Positions 24,809-34,019 of a DNA stretch of 64,000 nucleotides are shown here, piece by piece. A program made the translations under genes and the position numbers. The notes below the pieces were generated by a model that saw only the letters and a program-made list of their open reading frames with translations, was not told the DNA's origin and ran no database searches. Every line of letters begins with the position of its first letter. Within the stretch, counting starts at the first letter, position 1. This DNA comes from Erythrobacteraceae bacterium WH01K (lineage in GTDB: Bacteria > Pseudomonadota > Alphaproteobacteria > Sphingomonadales > Sphingomonadaceae). The stretch spans positions 1 to 64,000 of the forward strand of contig CP115966.1 of the NCBI GenBank assembly GCA_027941995.1. Direction: 5' to 3'.

Positions 24809-26197
24809 ATGGCCGTACCAAAGATTGAACTTAACTCAGACCAAGAAGAAGCATTCAAACTAGCCACTAACGCTAAAAACGCTTACCTCTTGTTCTATGG
24901 ACCGTCCCGCTCGGGTAAGTCCTTCCTAATTCTCTATCTGATTATCAGTCGCGCCATGCGGGCGCCTGAGTCCCGACATATATGTTTCCGTGGAGCGCGT
25001 AACGCATGTGAGGCTTCATTATTCAAACTCACACTGCGTCAGGTAATGTCCAGTTGTTTTCCGGGCCTAATCGACCAGTGTGAAGTTCGCCTCTCCGATA
25101 TGCAGCTCGTTCTGCCCAACAAGTCAGTCATCATGTTTGATGGTTTGGATGCAGACCGCTTGGATAAAGTCCTAGGACAGGAGTACAACACCGTTTGGAT
25201 TAACGAGTGCAACGACCCTGAGATAACCTACGAAACAGTCAGTCAGTTAATGACTCGTATGTCCAGTGTCACAAAGACGCTTGATGGCAGCACTCTTGCG
25301 AACAAGATGTTCTTTGACTGTAACCCTAAATGGTACTCCGATTGGGAATACAAAGCCTTCATCCTTGGTGTCAATCCCAGTGACGGTAATGCGATGCCAG
25401 ATGCTCACGAGTGGGTATCCTGCAAACTCAACACCAAAGCTAACTTGGCAAATATCAGCAAGGACTACATGAAGCGTCTTGCCGCAGGTTCAGCTGCATC
25501 ACGCAAGCGTTTCATCGAAGGGGAATGGTCTAGCGACAACTCAGATGCCTTGTTCAATGTTGATTGGATTAATGAACATCGCATTCCAAAGCCGCTCAGT
25601 GTTATCACGCCTCTGGATACGCTTTCCCTTCTAGCCGACCAAGGGATTAACCTCAGTCGTATAACGGTTGCTGTTGACCCTGCCAAAACGAATGACAAAA
25701 AATCGGACCTTCATGGACTTACGGTTCAAGGTCTGGCGCATGACCACGAGGGTAATGCTCATGTCTACGTTCTCGCCGATTATTCTAAGAAGTGTTCCAC
25801 GGATGCAATCTGTATCGCAATGGTAGAAGCCATGAATGCTTGGTCAGCTGACCGTATCGTCTTCGAGGACAATGCGACGGGTGGATGGCTCACGAGTACG
25901 CTAAGGCAGTACACGCACCATATCCCAAAGAACCTAAACGCTAATTCCCGAACGGGTGGTAAGTCTACTCGTGCGGAACCTGTCTCCGCTCAATATGAAC
26001 GCGGGTTCGTCCACCACGTAGGAGCATTCGATGAGCTAGAAGCACAGATGTTGGATTGGGGGAGTCCAGCAAGTCGGAAGAAATCACCGGATAGGATGGA
26101 TGCCGTCGTCTGGGGCATCACTGAGCTACTGGACTTACAGCATGAGAAGAAAGTTCTACCCGGCGCTCATGTAGTTCGTTCAGGCTACCGCCTCTAA
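24809..26197 (+). CDS. Terminase large subunit
   Basis: 462 aa packaging motor. ATPase domain: Walker A YGPSRSGKSFLI (residues about 30-41), Walker B VWINECND near 130, a coupling motif FFDCNPKW. Nuclease domain: AVDPAKTNDKKSDLHG, then VFEDNATGGWLTS, and PDRMDAVVWGITELL with the metal-binding acids. Cuts concatemers and threads DNA into the prohead through the portal encoded next. Read from a probable leaderless message. Confidence 0.94.
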   Translation: MAVPKIELNSDQEEAFKLATNAKNAYLLFYGPSRSGKSFLILYLIISRAMRAPESRHICFRGARNACEASLFKLTLRQVMSSCFPGLIDQCEVRLSDMQLVLPNKSVIMFDGLDADRLDKVLGQEYNTVWINECNDPEITYETVSQLMTRMSSVTKTLDGSTLANKMFFDCNPKWYSDWEYKAFILGVNPSDGNAMPDAHEWVSCKLNTKANLANISKDYMKRLAAGSAASRKRFIEGEWSSDNSDALFNVDWINEHRIPKPLSVITPLDTLSLLADQGINLSRITVAVDPAKTNDKKSDLHGLTVQGLAHDHEGNAHVYVLADYSKKCSTDAICIAMVEAMNAWSADRIVFEDNATGGWLTSTLRQYTHHIPKNLNANSRTGGKSTRAEPVSAQYERGFVHHVGAFDELEAQMLDWGSPASRKKSPDRMDAVVWGITELLDLQHEKKVLPGAHVVRSGYRL

Positions 26198-26267
26198 CCG
26201 AGCGTCCTCGCATAAGTAAACGGTCAGGGGAAAATCCCTGCTACCAATTTACTAGCGAGGGTTAATC

Positions 26268-27659
26268 TTGGCAATCAATACACCTACTCCAGAGATAGCA
26301 GTATGGCACGAGCAGTGGACGAGGAACAGAGACTACGTTTCTGGTGAAGCAGCCGTTAAAGCTAAGGGCGAAACCTATCTACCTAAGATTCGTGCCCAGG
26401 ATAGTGCGGCCGAGTACCAGGCTCACAAAACTAGGACGGGTTTCTTTCCAGCAGCATTCAAAATTGCACAAGGCTGGAATGGCCTCATATTCAGCAAAGA
26501 CCCTAAGCTACAGAGCAGTGAGCGCACTAGGCTTCTTGCCAATCTCGCTACACGGGATGGCCTTACACTTAATGAGCTATCCAAGTGGGCCGTGCATGAA
26601 GTCCTGATTACCAATTTTGGTGGTATCCTTGCAGACCATCCCGATCGGGCAAGCTTTCCAGACAACATGAGCCAAGCGGACGAACTGCGCCTTGGCTTCC
26701 GTCCATATCTAAATGCTTATACGGCAGAGAACATCCTTGAAGTCACTCGTGGGTTCGTTGGCCTTCGCGTCATGCTCACTAGGGTTAGGCTGCTTGAAGA
26801 TGATGGTAAGATGGTGCGCGAACTGACCATCAACAGCAATGGTGTCTACGAAGTCATTCTCCATAAGGAGAACGAAGGACAGTGGTATGAGGATATGCGC
26901 TTCATCCCAACCAATAATGGCGCTCCGCTAACCGAGATACCTTTCACGCTTCTCAACACGGACAACAGCGTCAAGCCCACACCAAGCTTGATGGAAAATG
27001 TCGTTGGATTGAACCACCAGCATTACATCTTGGAAGGTGCGCTCGCGGCTGCAATCAACCTAACGGCAGCACCCATTGCAGTGACAACGGGATATGTCCC
27101 TGAACAGGATTCAAACGGCAACGATATTCATATTGATTTCCCCATTGAGCCAGGTGCCCACTGGAAGTTCAAAAGCACAGAAGCCAGCACGGAGTGGCAG
27201 ATATACGAGCCTAAGGGCCAAGAGCTTGTGATTAACAAGATGCGCGATCTCAAGGACGCCCTATCTGCCGTTGGACATTCCATCCTTGCTCCTGAGAAGC
27301 CTGCACCAGAAGCCGCCGAAGCAGCGGTAATCCGCCGCAATGCAGAGAACGCAATGCTTACGAGTTTCAGCAAGCGCGTCTCCACCCGTTTAGAGCGAGC
27401 CTACCAGATGTGGGGCGCATGGATTGACGGACAGGAATTGTCCTACTCCCTCAATGACGACTTGGTGGCACAGATTATTCCCGCACAGACGGCAACCATG
27501 TTGGCGCAGATGCAGCTTAATGGACAGCTGAGCCTCCGCACCCTGCATGAAACGCTCAAAGAGGGTGAAATCATGCCGCTCAATTTCGACCCTGAGTTGG
27601 AATCACAGCGTATTGATGATGAACAGATTGACCTGCCACCAACTGACACAGGTTTCTAA
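26268..27659 (+). CDS. Portal protein (DUF4055-type)
   Basis: 463 aa, starting with TTG 26268 after GCGAGGG. The N-terminal WHEQWTRNRDYVSGEAAVKAKGETYLP and the middle VGLNHQHYILEGALAAAINL ... WKFKSTEAS fit the DUF4055 portal family; it forms the dodecameric vertex for DNA entry and tail attachment. TAAGTA at 26213-26218 is followed by a small hairpin (CAGGG/CCCTG, 26225-26240) in a 50-nt leader. Its stop overlaps the next start. Confidence 0.85.
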   Translation: MAINTPTPEIAVWHEQWTRNRDYVSGEAAVKAKGETYLPKIRAQDSAAEYQAHKTRTGFFPAAFKIAQGWNGLIFSKDPKLQSSERTRLLANLATRDGLTLNELSKWAVHEVLITNFGGILADHPDRASFPDNMSQADELRLGFRPYLNAYTAENILEVTRGFVGLRVMLTRVRLLEDDGKMVRELTINSNGVYEVILHKENEGQWYEDMRFIPTNNGAPLTEIPFTLLNTDNSVKPTPSLMENVVGLNHQHYILEGALAAAINLTAAPIAVTTGYVPEQDSNGNDIHIDFPIEPGAHWKFKSTEASTEWQIYEPKGQELVINKMRDLKDALSAVGHSILAPEKPAPEAAEAAVIRRNAENAMLTSFSKRVSTRLERAYQMWGAWIDGQELSYSLNDDLVAQIIPAQTATMLAQMQLNGQLSLRTLHETLKEGEIMPLNFDPELESQRIDDEQIDLPPTDTGF

Positions 27660-28726
27660 TGTCAGTGAACGAGGACCTGCAAGACAGGGCTATACGACAC
27701 GCCCTTGCGCTACAGCGTTACAGCAAGGGGCTGAGTGACAGGATTGTTCGCCTCCTGAACAGTGCGGACAAAGAGCTGATTGAAAAGCTGGCAGCACGAC
27801 TAGCAGCCATTGATGAGCGTGGAATTGATAACGGTCCAAAGACCACCAAACGTATCAAGGAAATGCTGAGCGAGATCTCGGCCATCAACAGCGCAATCTT
27901 CGCTTCTATTCACGATACGCTTGAGGGTGAACTCACAGACTTTGCAGATGCAGAAGCACGGGGCCAGCAGAAGGCGTTGGAGAAGGCCATAGTGGTCAAC
28001 GTGGCAACCAAGCTGCCCAGTCCTCGCCGCATCGCTGCAATCGCTTCTCAGACGCCCATACAGGGCATTCTGCTCAAGCCTTGGGTCGAGGGCATGGGCA
28101 AGGCTCGCATCGAGCGCATCGAGCAGCAAGTTCGGCTTGGTTTGCTTGAGGGTGAAGGCACAGACGCGATTGTTCGCCGCATTAGGGGAACGCGAGCAGC
28201 CAAATACCGCGATGGCATTTTGGACAAAAGCAGGCGTTCCACTCAGGCGCTTGTCCGCACTGCGACGACACAGGTTAGCAATGTCGCGATGCAGGAAACA
28301 TGGAAGGCCAATTCCAACCTCATCAAAGGGTGGGAGTTCATGGCAACTCTGGATAGCAGGACGACTGTAACCTGTGCTGGATTGTCGGGACAGGTTTTTC
28401 CGATTGGTGAAGGCCCTATGCCTCCCCGTCATGTCAACTGCCGCTCCATCAGCGTACCAGTAACTAAGTCGTTCCGTGAACTTGGTCTGGACAGGGACGA
28501 ACTCACCCCTGCTCAACGGGCAAGCATGGATGGACAGGTACCCGGCGATACCACGTTCAAGGATTGGTTAGAGCGCAAGGGTGAAGCTACGCAGAACGAG
28601 GTACTTGGACCAGAGCGAGCAGCTATCTTCCGTTCTGGAAAACTCAACCTAGACCAATTCATCAAGAATGACGGCTCAGTGCTTACATTGGACGAGTTAA
28701 AACGCCTCTACCCTTCCCTCGGCTAA
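27659..28726 (+). CDS. Phage head morphogenesis protein (SPP1 gp7 / Mu F type)
   Basis: 355 aa. The first half is helical; the C-terminal half carries the family core: QALVRTATTQVSNVAMQETW, then WEFMATLDSRTTVTCAGLSG and MPPRHVNCRSISVPV with conserved Cys, Pro and His. Such proteins enter the prohead with the portal. Start overlaps the portal stop (AATG). Confidence 0.88.
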   Translation: MSVNEDLQDRAIRHALALQRYSKGLSDRIVRLLNSADKELIEKLAARLAAIDERGIDNGPKTTKRIKEMLSEISAINSAIFASIHDTLEGELTDFADAEARGQQKALEKAIVVNVATKLPSPRRIAAIASQTPIQGILLKPWVEGMGKARIERIEQQVRLGLLEGEGTDAIVRRIRGTRAAKYRDGILDKSRRSTQALVRTATTQVSNVAMQETWKANSNLIKGWEFMATLDSRTTVTCAGLSGQVFPIGEGPMPPRHVNCRSISVPVTKSFRELGLDRDELTPAQRASMDGQVPGDTTFKDWLERKGEATQNEVLGPERAAIFRSGKLNLDQFIKNDGSVLTLDELKRLYPSLG

Positions 28727-28802
28727 ATACGATTGAGGACTACGTTCTCATCAACCGCGGTTACGCCGCACCCCTAGAAGGTTACGCCGGAAGGAATACA
28801 AT

Positions 28803-29450
28803 ATGGCAGAAGATACCAAGCCAACTCTTGAAGAGGTCATGGCAGAACTAGAGGCTTACAAGGAATCCATTTCCAAGCTTCAATCCAAAAACAGTGAGCT
28901 AATCGGTAAAGCGAAAGATGCGAAGGCGGAGGCCATTGCAGCTAAGGAAGAACGCGACAGCAAGGCAGAGGAAGCCGAGCGCAATGCAGGTGATATCACG
29001 GCATTGGAAAAGCGTCTTACCGAGAAATACGAAAAGCAGATTGCAGAGAAGGACGAGGCTCTTTCAACGCTAAACAATGAACTCCGTACCATCCGTGTAG
29101 ATAACGAGATTGGCAAAGTCCTAGACAGTCAATCCCTACTGCCCGGTATGAAGGAAATCCTTTCATCACATTACAAGGCACAAGCCAAGTACGAAGATGG
29201 AGCAGGTAGCATTGATGGTAAGCCGTTGGAACAGTTCATCACAGAACACCTAAACAGCGAAGCAGGCGCACATTACAAGAAAGCCAGTGATAGCAGCGGT
29301 GCAAACGCAAGCGGTAACACCTCAACGACCGCTCCCGAAAAGGAGTACACCAGAGAGAACGTCAATCTAACTGAGTTGTCACAGTTAGCAAAGACAGACC
29401 CAGCTAAAGCAAATGCCATTGCAGCCAAGGCTGGCCTACCCCCACTATAA
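28803..29450 (+). CDS. Capsid scaffolding protein
   Basis: 215 aa, almost entirely helical and charged: a long coiled coil (AELEAYKESISKLQSKNSELI ... EKYEKQIAEKDEALSTLNN) followed by a low-complexity Ser/Asn/Ala linker (ASDSSGANASGNTSTTAPEK) and a short C-terminal helix that would bind the coat. Position directly before the capsid gene fits. GGAAGGA precedes the ATG; TAAATA at 28724-28729 overlaps the previous stop. Confidence 0.82.
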   Translation: MAEDTKPTLEEVMAELEAYKESISKLQSKNSELIGKAKDAKAEAIAAKEERDSKAEEAERNAGDITALEKRLTEKYEKQIAEKDEALSTLNNELRTIRVDNEIGKVLDSQSLLPGMKEILSSHYKAQAKYEDGAGSIDGKPLEQFITEHLNSEAGAHYKKASDSSGANASGNTSTTAPEKEYTRENVNLTELSQLAKTDPAKANAIAAKAGLPPL

Positions 29451-29481
29451 CGAAGAACACCAGCGTATGAGTGTCGCCGCA

Positions 29482-29513
29482 TAAATAACGGGCCGGAGCA
29501 AAAACTCCGGCCC
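29482..29513 (+). promoter_or_regulatory. TAAATA motif followed by a 9-bp perfect hairpin before the capsid gene
   Basis: TAAATA (29482-29487), then GGGCCGGAG (29490-29498) pairing with CTCCGGCCC (29505-29513) around CAAAAA. The capsid ATG is 57 bp further. There is no T-run, so the stem more likely protects the 5' end of a highly expressed message than ends transcription. Confidence 0.6.
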
Positions 29514-29569
29514 GACAGCATTCGAGGTTGTCGGAATTTGACAACTCACAATGCTGGAGAATACACTCA

Positions 29570-30583
29570 ATGGCAAATACCAGACTATCGGACATTATCG
29601 TCCCTAGCTACTTCACTTCTTACTTGAATGAAGCAGTCACAAAGAAGAGCGCACTAGTTTCCTCAGGTGCTATCGTTCGCTCATCCATGCTGGACCAGTA
29701 CGCTAACGGCCCCGGCGCTATTACCAACGTACCTAACTTCTCAGAGTTTGATTACACGAACCCTGACGTTGCAACCGACGATGATACCGTTGGTGATGTA
29801 AACGCTATCGGTACTGCCCAGCAGATTGCACAGAAGGACTTCCTTGCTAAGGCGTGGGGAACGGCTGCAATCACTAACTCAGTTTCAGGCGAAGATATCC
29901 TGCGCCATGCTGCTCAGAATGTTGCTGCACCTTATTGGGCACAGACAATCCAGACTTATGCTCTTGCTAAGTTGAGCGGTGTTATCAAGGATAACGAAGC
30001 TAACGATGGCGGCGACATGGTTCTTGATGTTTCCGACGCAGACGGTGACAACGCTACCGCTGATAACAAGGCAAACATCGACACCATTATCGAAGCACGC
30101 CAGTCACTTGGTGATGCAGCTGATAAGCTCTCGGTAATCATCATGCCTTCTCGTGTTTACAGCAACCTTCTAAAGCTTGAGCCACATAACTGTGCGCCTG
30201 CTTCCGAAACTCGTCTGTTCAACACCTACCTAGGTCACACTGTTATCGTTGATGATGGCATGCCAACCGTAGATGGTGGAACCAGTGGTAAGGTATTCAC
30301 TTCCTACCTGCTAGGTGCTGGCGCCCTTCTGCTTGGTGAAGGTACTCCTGAGTTTGGCTCTGTCGTCGTAGAGCGCGAGGAAGACCAAGGTAACAACTAC
30401 GGACTTGAGAAGCTAATCACTCGTAAGAAGATGATTCTGCATCCTCAGGGCTTTGCTTCAAGCGCAACCGTTTCAGCTAACAGGGTTTCCCCTTCGCTTG
30501 CTTCTTACGATGCAGCTTCCGCGTGGGACCGCGTTATGAACCGTAAGAACGTTCCTATCGTCGCACTTCGCACAAACGGATAA
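29570..30583 (+). CDS. Major capsid protein (HK97-like fold)
   Basis: 337 aa. ATG 29570 follows CTGGAGA. MANTRLSDIIVPSYFTSYL and AQKDFLAKAWGTAAITNSVSGEDILRHAAQNVAAPYW match coat proteins of the P22/HK97-type group that attach directly after a scaffold; LSVIIMPSRVYSNLLKLE and GHTVIVDDGMP form the later domain. No protease gene lies upstream, so maturation by cleavage is not obvious. Codons here are enriched in GCT, CGT and AAG, as expected for very high expression. Confidence 0.88.
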   Translation: MANTRLSDIIVPSYFTSYLNEAVTKKSALVSSGAIVRSSMLDQYANGPGAITNVPNFSEFDYTNPDVATDDDTVGDVNAIGTAQQIAQKDFLAKAWGTAAITNSVSGEDILRHAAQNVAAPYWAQTIQTYALAKLSGVIKDNEANDGGDMVLDVSDADGDNATADNKANIDTIIEARQSLGDAADKLSVIIMPSRVYSNLLKLEPHNCAPASETRLFNTYLGHTVIVDDGMPTVDGGTSGKVFTSYLLGAGALLLGEGTPEFGSVVVEREEDQGNNYGLEKLITRKKMILHPQGFASSATVSANRVSPSLASYDAASAWDRVMNRKNVPIVALRTNG

Positions 30584-30603
30584 GCAAGGCTTAGACAAGA
30601 TTG

Positions 30604-30635
30604 AAAGCCGCTTCACCGCAAGGTGAGGCGGCTTT
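30604..30635 (+). terminator. Strong hairpin after the capsid gene
   Basis: AAAGCCGC-TTCACC pairs with GGTGAG-GCGGCTTT around GCAA, followed by CGTCATT. It lies 20 bp after the stop and before a new TAAATA, so it closes the capsid unit. Confidence 0.8.
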
Positions 30636-30656
30636 CGTCATTCGGTAAATATAGAC

Positions 30657-31049
30657 ATGAACGTACTCGAATCTAGAACATACGCATCGGACAGGGGTTA
30701 TACCACTTGGACGGATGAAACGGACGACTCCTTGGCGAAGCATCTACTGCTCGCACAGGACTACATCGACTTCAATTACAACTTGAAGGATGAGTTCAGC
30801 GAGGCAGAACAGGAAAAGGCAGACGTTGCTCAGTTCACCATTGCTTTGGATATCCTCAGAAATGGCGAACCGACCACTAGGAAGGAACGAGTAGCAACCC
30901 AAGAGAGCAAAGAGCTTGCTGGATTGAAGATTAGCAAGACGTATGCAGATACCAATGCTGACCCCTACCCTAGTGTTACGAAGCTTCTAGCACCGCTTGC
31001 AAGAACGAGCGGACAGGGAAGCGTAAGCTTTGGAAGGTTGGTCAGATGA
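30657..31049 (+). CDS. Head-tail connector (gp6-like)
   Basis: 130 aa, helical, starting after TAAATA (30646-30651) plus 5 nt with no RBS. Contains KHLLLAQDYIDFNYNLKDEFSEAEQ, typical of small adaptor proteins that bind the portal. Overlaps the next gene (ATGA). Confidence 0.7.
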   Translation: MNVLESRTYASDRGYTTWTDETDDSLAKHLLLAQDYIDFNYNLKDEFSEAEQEKADVAQFTIALDILRNGEPTTRKERVATQESKELAGLKISKTYADTNADPYPSVTKLLAPLARTSGQGSVSFGRLVR

Positions 31050-31387
31050 GCATCTATGAGGAGTTTGCAGAGTTCGCACAAGAAATGCTTGTCGAGTTTG
31101 GAACGCAGGCTTCCATGACTGTTACAACGGCTGGTGAGTTTGACCCTGTGAAGAACCGGCCATCGGCATCCACGGTTGAAACGACTTCCTGCCTAGCAGT
31201 TATTATCACCCCTACCCCTTTTGAGAATAACAACGCTCGCGTCGTGAAAACGACAACAGGGGTGTTCAATAAGGAACCAATTCAGGGCGCAACGCTCAAC
31301 ATGGGCGACCGCTCTTGGACAATTGGAACGGTAACAACGGTGCAGCCTACCAACCTACCAATCATCTGGTTTGCGGAGGTTGAATAA
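31046..31387 (+). CDS. Head closure / stopper protein, probable
   Basis: 113 aa, beta-rich (MTVTTAGEFDPVKNRPS, RVVKTTTGVFNKEP, MGDRSWTIGTVTTVQP), in the position and style of head-closure proteins that seal the connector. Start and stop overlap both neighbours. Confidence 0.6.
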   Translation: MSIYEEFAEFAQEMLVEFGTQASMTVTTAGEFDPVKNRPSASTVETTSCLAVIITPTPFENNNARVVKTTTGVFNKEPIQGATLNMGDRSWTIGTVTTVQPTNLPIIWFAEVE

Positions 31388-31683
31388 TGAAAATTGATAT
31401 ATCTGACTTGCAGGATGGCGAAGTAGAAAAGTTGGTTGACGAGACCGTCCACGAGGTAACGACGAAAGTCACTTTGGATGCAGGCCGCAATCTAATTGCA
31501 GGTAGCCCAGTGGATACCGGAGGCTTCCGTGGGAATTGGGACATTGAAACCCCAAACGCGCCTTATGAAGATGGCAACATAGAAAATAACAAAGAATACG
31601 CGGGCGCACTAGCAGCTGGACATTCCGACCAAGCCCCTCGCGGGTGGGTGGAAAACGCCTGTGAAGCAGCCGCTAAACTCTAA
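31387..31683 (+). CDS. HK97 gp10-like tail-completion protein
   Basis: 98 aa. The pattern AGRNLIAGSPVDTGGFRGNW is the common SPVDTG..R..W signature of HK97 gp10/Mu I-type neck proteins, and EYAGALAAGHSDQAPRGWVENA is the matching C-terminal part. Sits between closure and terminator genes as expected. Confidence 0.78.
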   Translation: MKIDISDLQDGEVEKLVDETVHEVTTKVTLDAGRNLIAGSPVDTGGFRGNWDIETPNAPYEDGNIENNKEYAGALAAGHSDQAPRGWVENACEAAAKL

Positions 31684-31692
31684 GGGGGCGAT

Positions 31693-32133
31693 ATGAAGAC
31701 CTACATGGACGTAAATGCGCTCAACACAAAGTTTTGGGCTACTGACCTGACCTACACGGATTATCAGGACAACGAACTATCCGTTCCATCATCACAGATT
31801 GTTACCGAGAACGGCCCTCCCCGTGATGTTGACGAAAGCAAACCATGGGTCAGATGGATTGTCAGCCCCGGTGGAAGCAAGCGAACAACCTCTGGTAATG
31901 TCACCCTATACAAGAACCTAGGCACTGCCTTCCTAGAGGTCCATCTACCGATAGGATACGGGACCGGACAAGCAGAGGAAATACGCGATGCGTTCATTCA
32001 TGCGTTCGCGGATTGGCAAGACCCTGCGAAGAAACTGCGCGTCTACAAACATGATTCCACCAAAGGTGCTGGCACTGAGTCAAGCTATCAGCTTGACGCT
32101 ATCATCTACTATCAATCCTACCGAGAGCAATAA
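31693..32133 (+). CDS. Tail terminator protein, probable
   Basis: 146 aa preceded by GGGGGCG. Beta/alpha pattern with WVRWIVSPGGSKRTTSGNVTLYKNLG and EVHLPIGYGTGQAEEIRDAF fits small terminators that cap the tail tube. Placed directly before the tube gene. Confidence 0.62.
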   Translation: MKTYMDVNALNTKFWATDLTYTDYQDNELSVPSSQIVTENGPPRDVDESKPWVRWIVSPGGSKRTTSGNVTLYKNLGTAFLEVHLPIGYGTGQAEEIRDAFIHAFADWQDPAKKLRVYKHDSTKGAGTESSYQLDAIIYYQSYREQ

Positions 32134-32202
32134 GGGGTAGCGCAATAAATAGCGAGTGCATCCACAAGGGCTGCATCACTTACTAATAAACAGGAGACGA
32201 AA

Positions 32203-33111
32203 ATGTCCTTAGTGAACGCATCAGATTTATCACATAGTATCGTCAAGGAAGAAACCTTTGGCGTTACACCAACGGCTGCTGCCGACCGCTACGAACTACC
32301 ACTTGCTGCTGACGCAGAGCCTCTACAGGCAAGCGTTACTCAGATTCAAAGCAATACCAAGCGCCCTAACCGTTCAAGCAATGGCTCACGCCGTGGCGCG
32401 CAGATGGTCGAGGGTTCAATTGAAACTCGCTTCGTTCGTGCAGACTTCATGGACTTGCTGTTCCAGAATGCACTTTGCGGCACCTACAATACCGACGTCC
32501 TCAAAGCAGCTGAAGAAGACCAGTATTTCTCGGTTATCACCAAGCTTGCTGACGACATGTACAAAACCTATTCTGGATGTTGCGTCAGCGGTTTCTCGCT
32601 AGATGCAAAGGGTAATGAAGAAGTTTCAATCAACTTTGACATTATGGGTGCAGGACAGACGCTTGCCGCTACTGAGAACGCTCTTTCGGTTACAAGTCAG
32701 TCCGGCCTAACTGAGTTCGTAGGTACCGAAGTTGCAACGATTACCGTTGCTGGTCAGAACCTCGCTGTCGCTGAACTAAGCTTCTCAACCAGCTTGGAAA
32801 AGACCAAGCGTTACACCCTCGGTAGCGACACCTCGCTTGAGTATGGTGTTGCTGGTACTCGTGAGTGCAACCTAATGGTTAAGGCTTACCGCGAGAGCTT
32901 CGCAGTTGATAGTGCGATTACAGGTGAAGCGCAGGAATGCAGTTTCCAGATTGGTGGTGCGGGAACGGGTTACGAGTTCAAGCTACCAGCTGCTTATGGT
33001 GACATTCCAAAGGATACGCTGAGCGATGGTTCAGCATTCGTAGAAATCAACTTTAGCTGTGGTTATGACGAAACCGAGGACACCAACCTCATCATTACCA
33101 GACTAACATAA
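32203..33111 (+). CDS. Major tail tube protein
   Basis: 302 aa. N-terminal SIVKEETFGVTPTAA and the two beta domains (QSNTKRPNRSSNGSRRGAQMVEGSIE; VSGFSLDAKGNEEVSINFDIMGAGQ) are typical of tube proteins of long-tailed siphophages. ACAGGAGA precedes the ATG. TAAATA at 32146-32151 gives a leader with a TGCA(T)CC/GG(C)TGCA stem. Confidence 0.82.
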   Translation: MSLVNASDLSHSIVKEETFGVTPTAAADRYELPLAADAEPLQASVTQIQSNTKRPNRSSNGSRRGAQMVEGSIETRFVRADFMDLLFQNALCGTYNTDVLKAAEEDQYFSVITKLADDMYKTYSGCCVSGFSLDAKGNEEVSINFDIMGAGQTLAATENALSVTSQSGLTEFVGTEVATITVAGQNLAVAELSFSTSLEKTKRYTLGSDTSLEYGVAGTRECNLMVKAYRESFAVDSAITGEAQECSFQIGGAGTGYEFKLPAAYGDIPKDTLSDGSAFVEINFSCGYDETEDTNLIITRLT

Positions 33112-33155
33112 GTTACAAGAACAGGGCGAAAGGCCTTTCTCCTTACCGCTTTGGG

Positions 33156-33181
33156 TGGCTCGGCGCGCAAGTGCCGGGCCA
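33156..33181 (+). terminator. Hairpin after the tail tube gene
   Basis: TGGC(T)CGGC faces GCCG(G)GCCA with an 8-nt loop, 45 bp after the stop. No good T-run. The next TAAATA follows at 33199. Confidence 0.4.
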
Positions 33182-33231
33182 CTTCTACGTCATATGGCTA
33201 AATAGTCGGCCTAGAATAAGGAGAAAGACAC

Positions 33232-33687
33232 ATGGCAAAGACCACTTTTGATATCCCCCAGCGTTATGACCCTAAGCAAGCCCAAGACGGTGTTTGGTTT
33301 GAAGTTCGTGATGAATACGAACAGCTATGGGGGACATTCAAACTAGCGTACCTCGACCTCACAGACCCTGCATGGAAGAAGGAGCGTGAGAAGCTAAAGG
33401 CCCGCTACGCAAAGGACTTCCGTTTGAAGAAGAAGGATGAAGATTTCCTTCTACTAGAAGCCTTTCTACAGTTCAGCCTCTTAGATTGGAAGGATGTAAA
33501 GGCCAATGGAAAAGAGGTTTCATACACTGAAGCCAGAGCGCGTGAGTTTTTTGGCACAGACGAGATTTACAACTTCGCCTTCCCCACCCTAGCCATGTAT
33601 GCACTTGATGTAAGAAATTACAACGACAAGGCTATTGAGCAGGGTGTTGAAACAGTTGAAGACAAGGACGAAGAACTGGGAAACTAA
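33232..33687 (+). CDS. Tail assembly chaperone, G-type product
   Basis: 151 aa, acidic and helical, MAKTTFDIPQRYDP at the start and EQGVETVEDKDEELGN at the end. AAGGAG upstream; TAAATA at 33199-33204. Some ribosomes slip at 33678-33684 and continue into the downstream frame, giving the longer GT-type protein needed to assemble tube proteins on the tape measure. Confidence 0.82.
   Translation: MAKTTFDIPQRYDPKQAQDGVWFEVRDEYEQLWGTFKLAYLDLTDPAWKKEREKLKARYAKDFRLKKKDEDFLLLEAFLQFSLLDWKDVKANGKEVSYTEARAREFFGTDEIYNFAFPTLAMYALDVRNYNDKAIEQGVETVEDKDEELGN
33678..33684 (+). promoter_or_regulatory. -1 ribosomal frameshift heptamer GGGAAAC
   Basis: The zero frame reads CTG GGA AAC TAA, so the heptamer G GGA AAC is in the correct register and sits directly before the stop. 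Slipping back one base continues with CTA ATC GAA into the open -1 frame. The same type of slippery site is used in lambda G/GT. Confidence 0.88.
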
Positions 33688-34019
33688 TCGAAGTCCTTGA
33701 ATGGAGTAACACCAAGGACTTAGGCCTTCTATATGCTCAAGCCGCAGCAGGTGTGGAATTCGCGATAGAAGCAGTTTCCAAGGCCCCAACTGAATACAAT
33801 GAGTTCTACTGGTGGGCGTTCAATGAATTAATCACTGAACGCCCCATTGGTATGTCAGCTGGACCTATCCCCTATAGCTCTATCGTTATGTTTTGTAACG
33901 AGTATAACATCACCGGATATCAAAAGGTGGTGTTCTCTTATGTAATCCGTGGACTGGATAACAAGCACCTAGAGTTCCTAGGCAAACAGTTGGAGCAGGC
34001 AAACAAGCCCAAGCGGTAA
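33684..34019 (+). CDS. Tail assembly chaperone, T extension (frameshift product)
   Basis: 111 codons in the -1 frame from CTA 33684 to TAA 34017-34019. It begins LIEVLEWSNTKDLGLLYAQA and ends FLGKQLEQANKPKR. There is no good start of its own (GTG 33753 has no RBS), so it is translated as the fusion 33232-34019, 262 aa in total. Its stop codon is the first half of TAAATA at 34017-34022. Confidence 0.82.
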   Translation, partial: LIEVLEWSNTKDLGLLYAQAAAGVEFAIEAVSKAPTEYNEFYWWAFNELITERPIGMSAGPIPYSSIVMFCNEYNITGYQKVVFSYVIRGLDNKHLEFLGKQLEQANKPKR

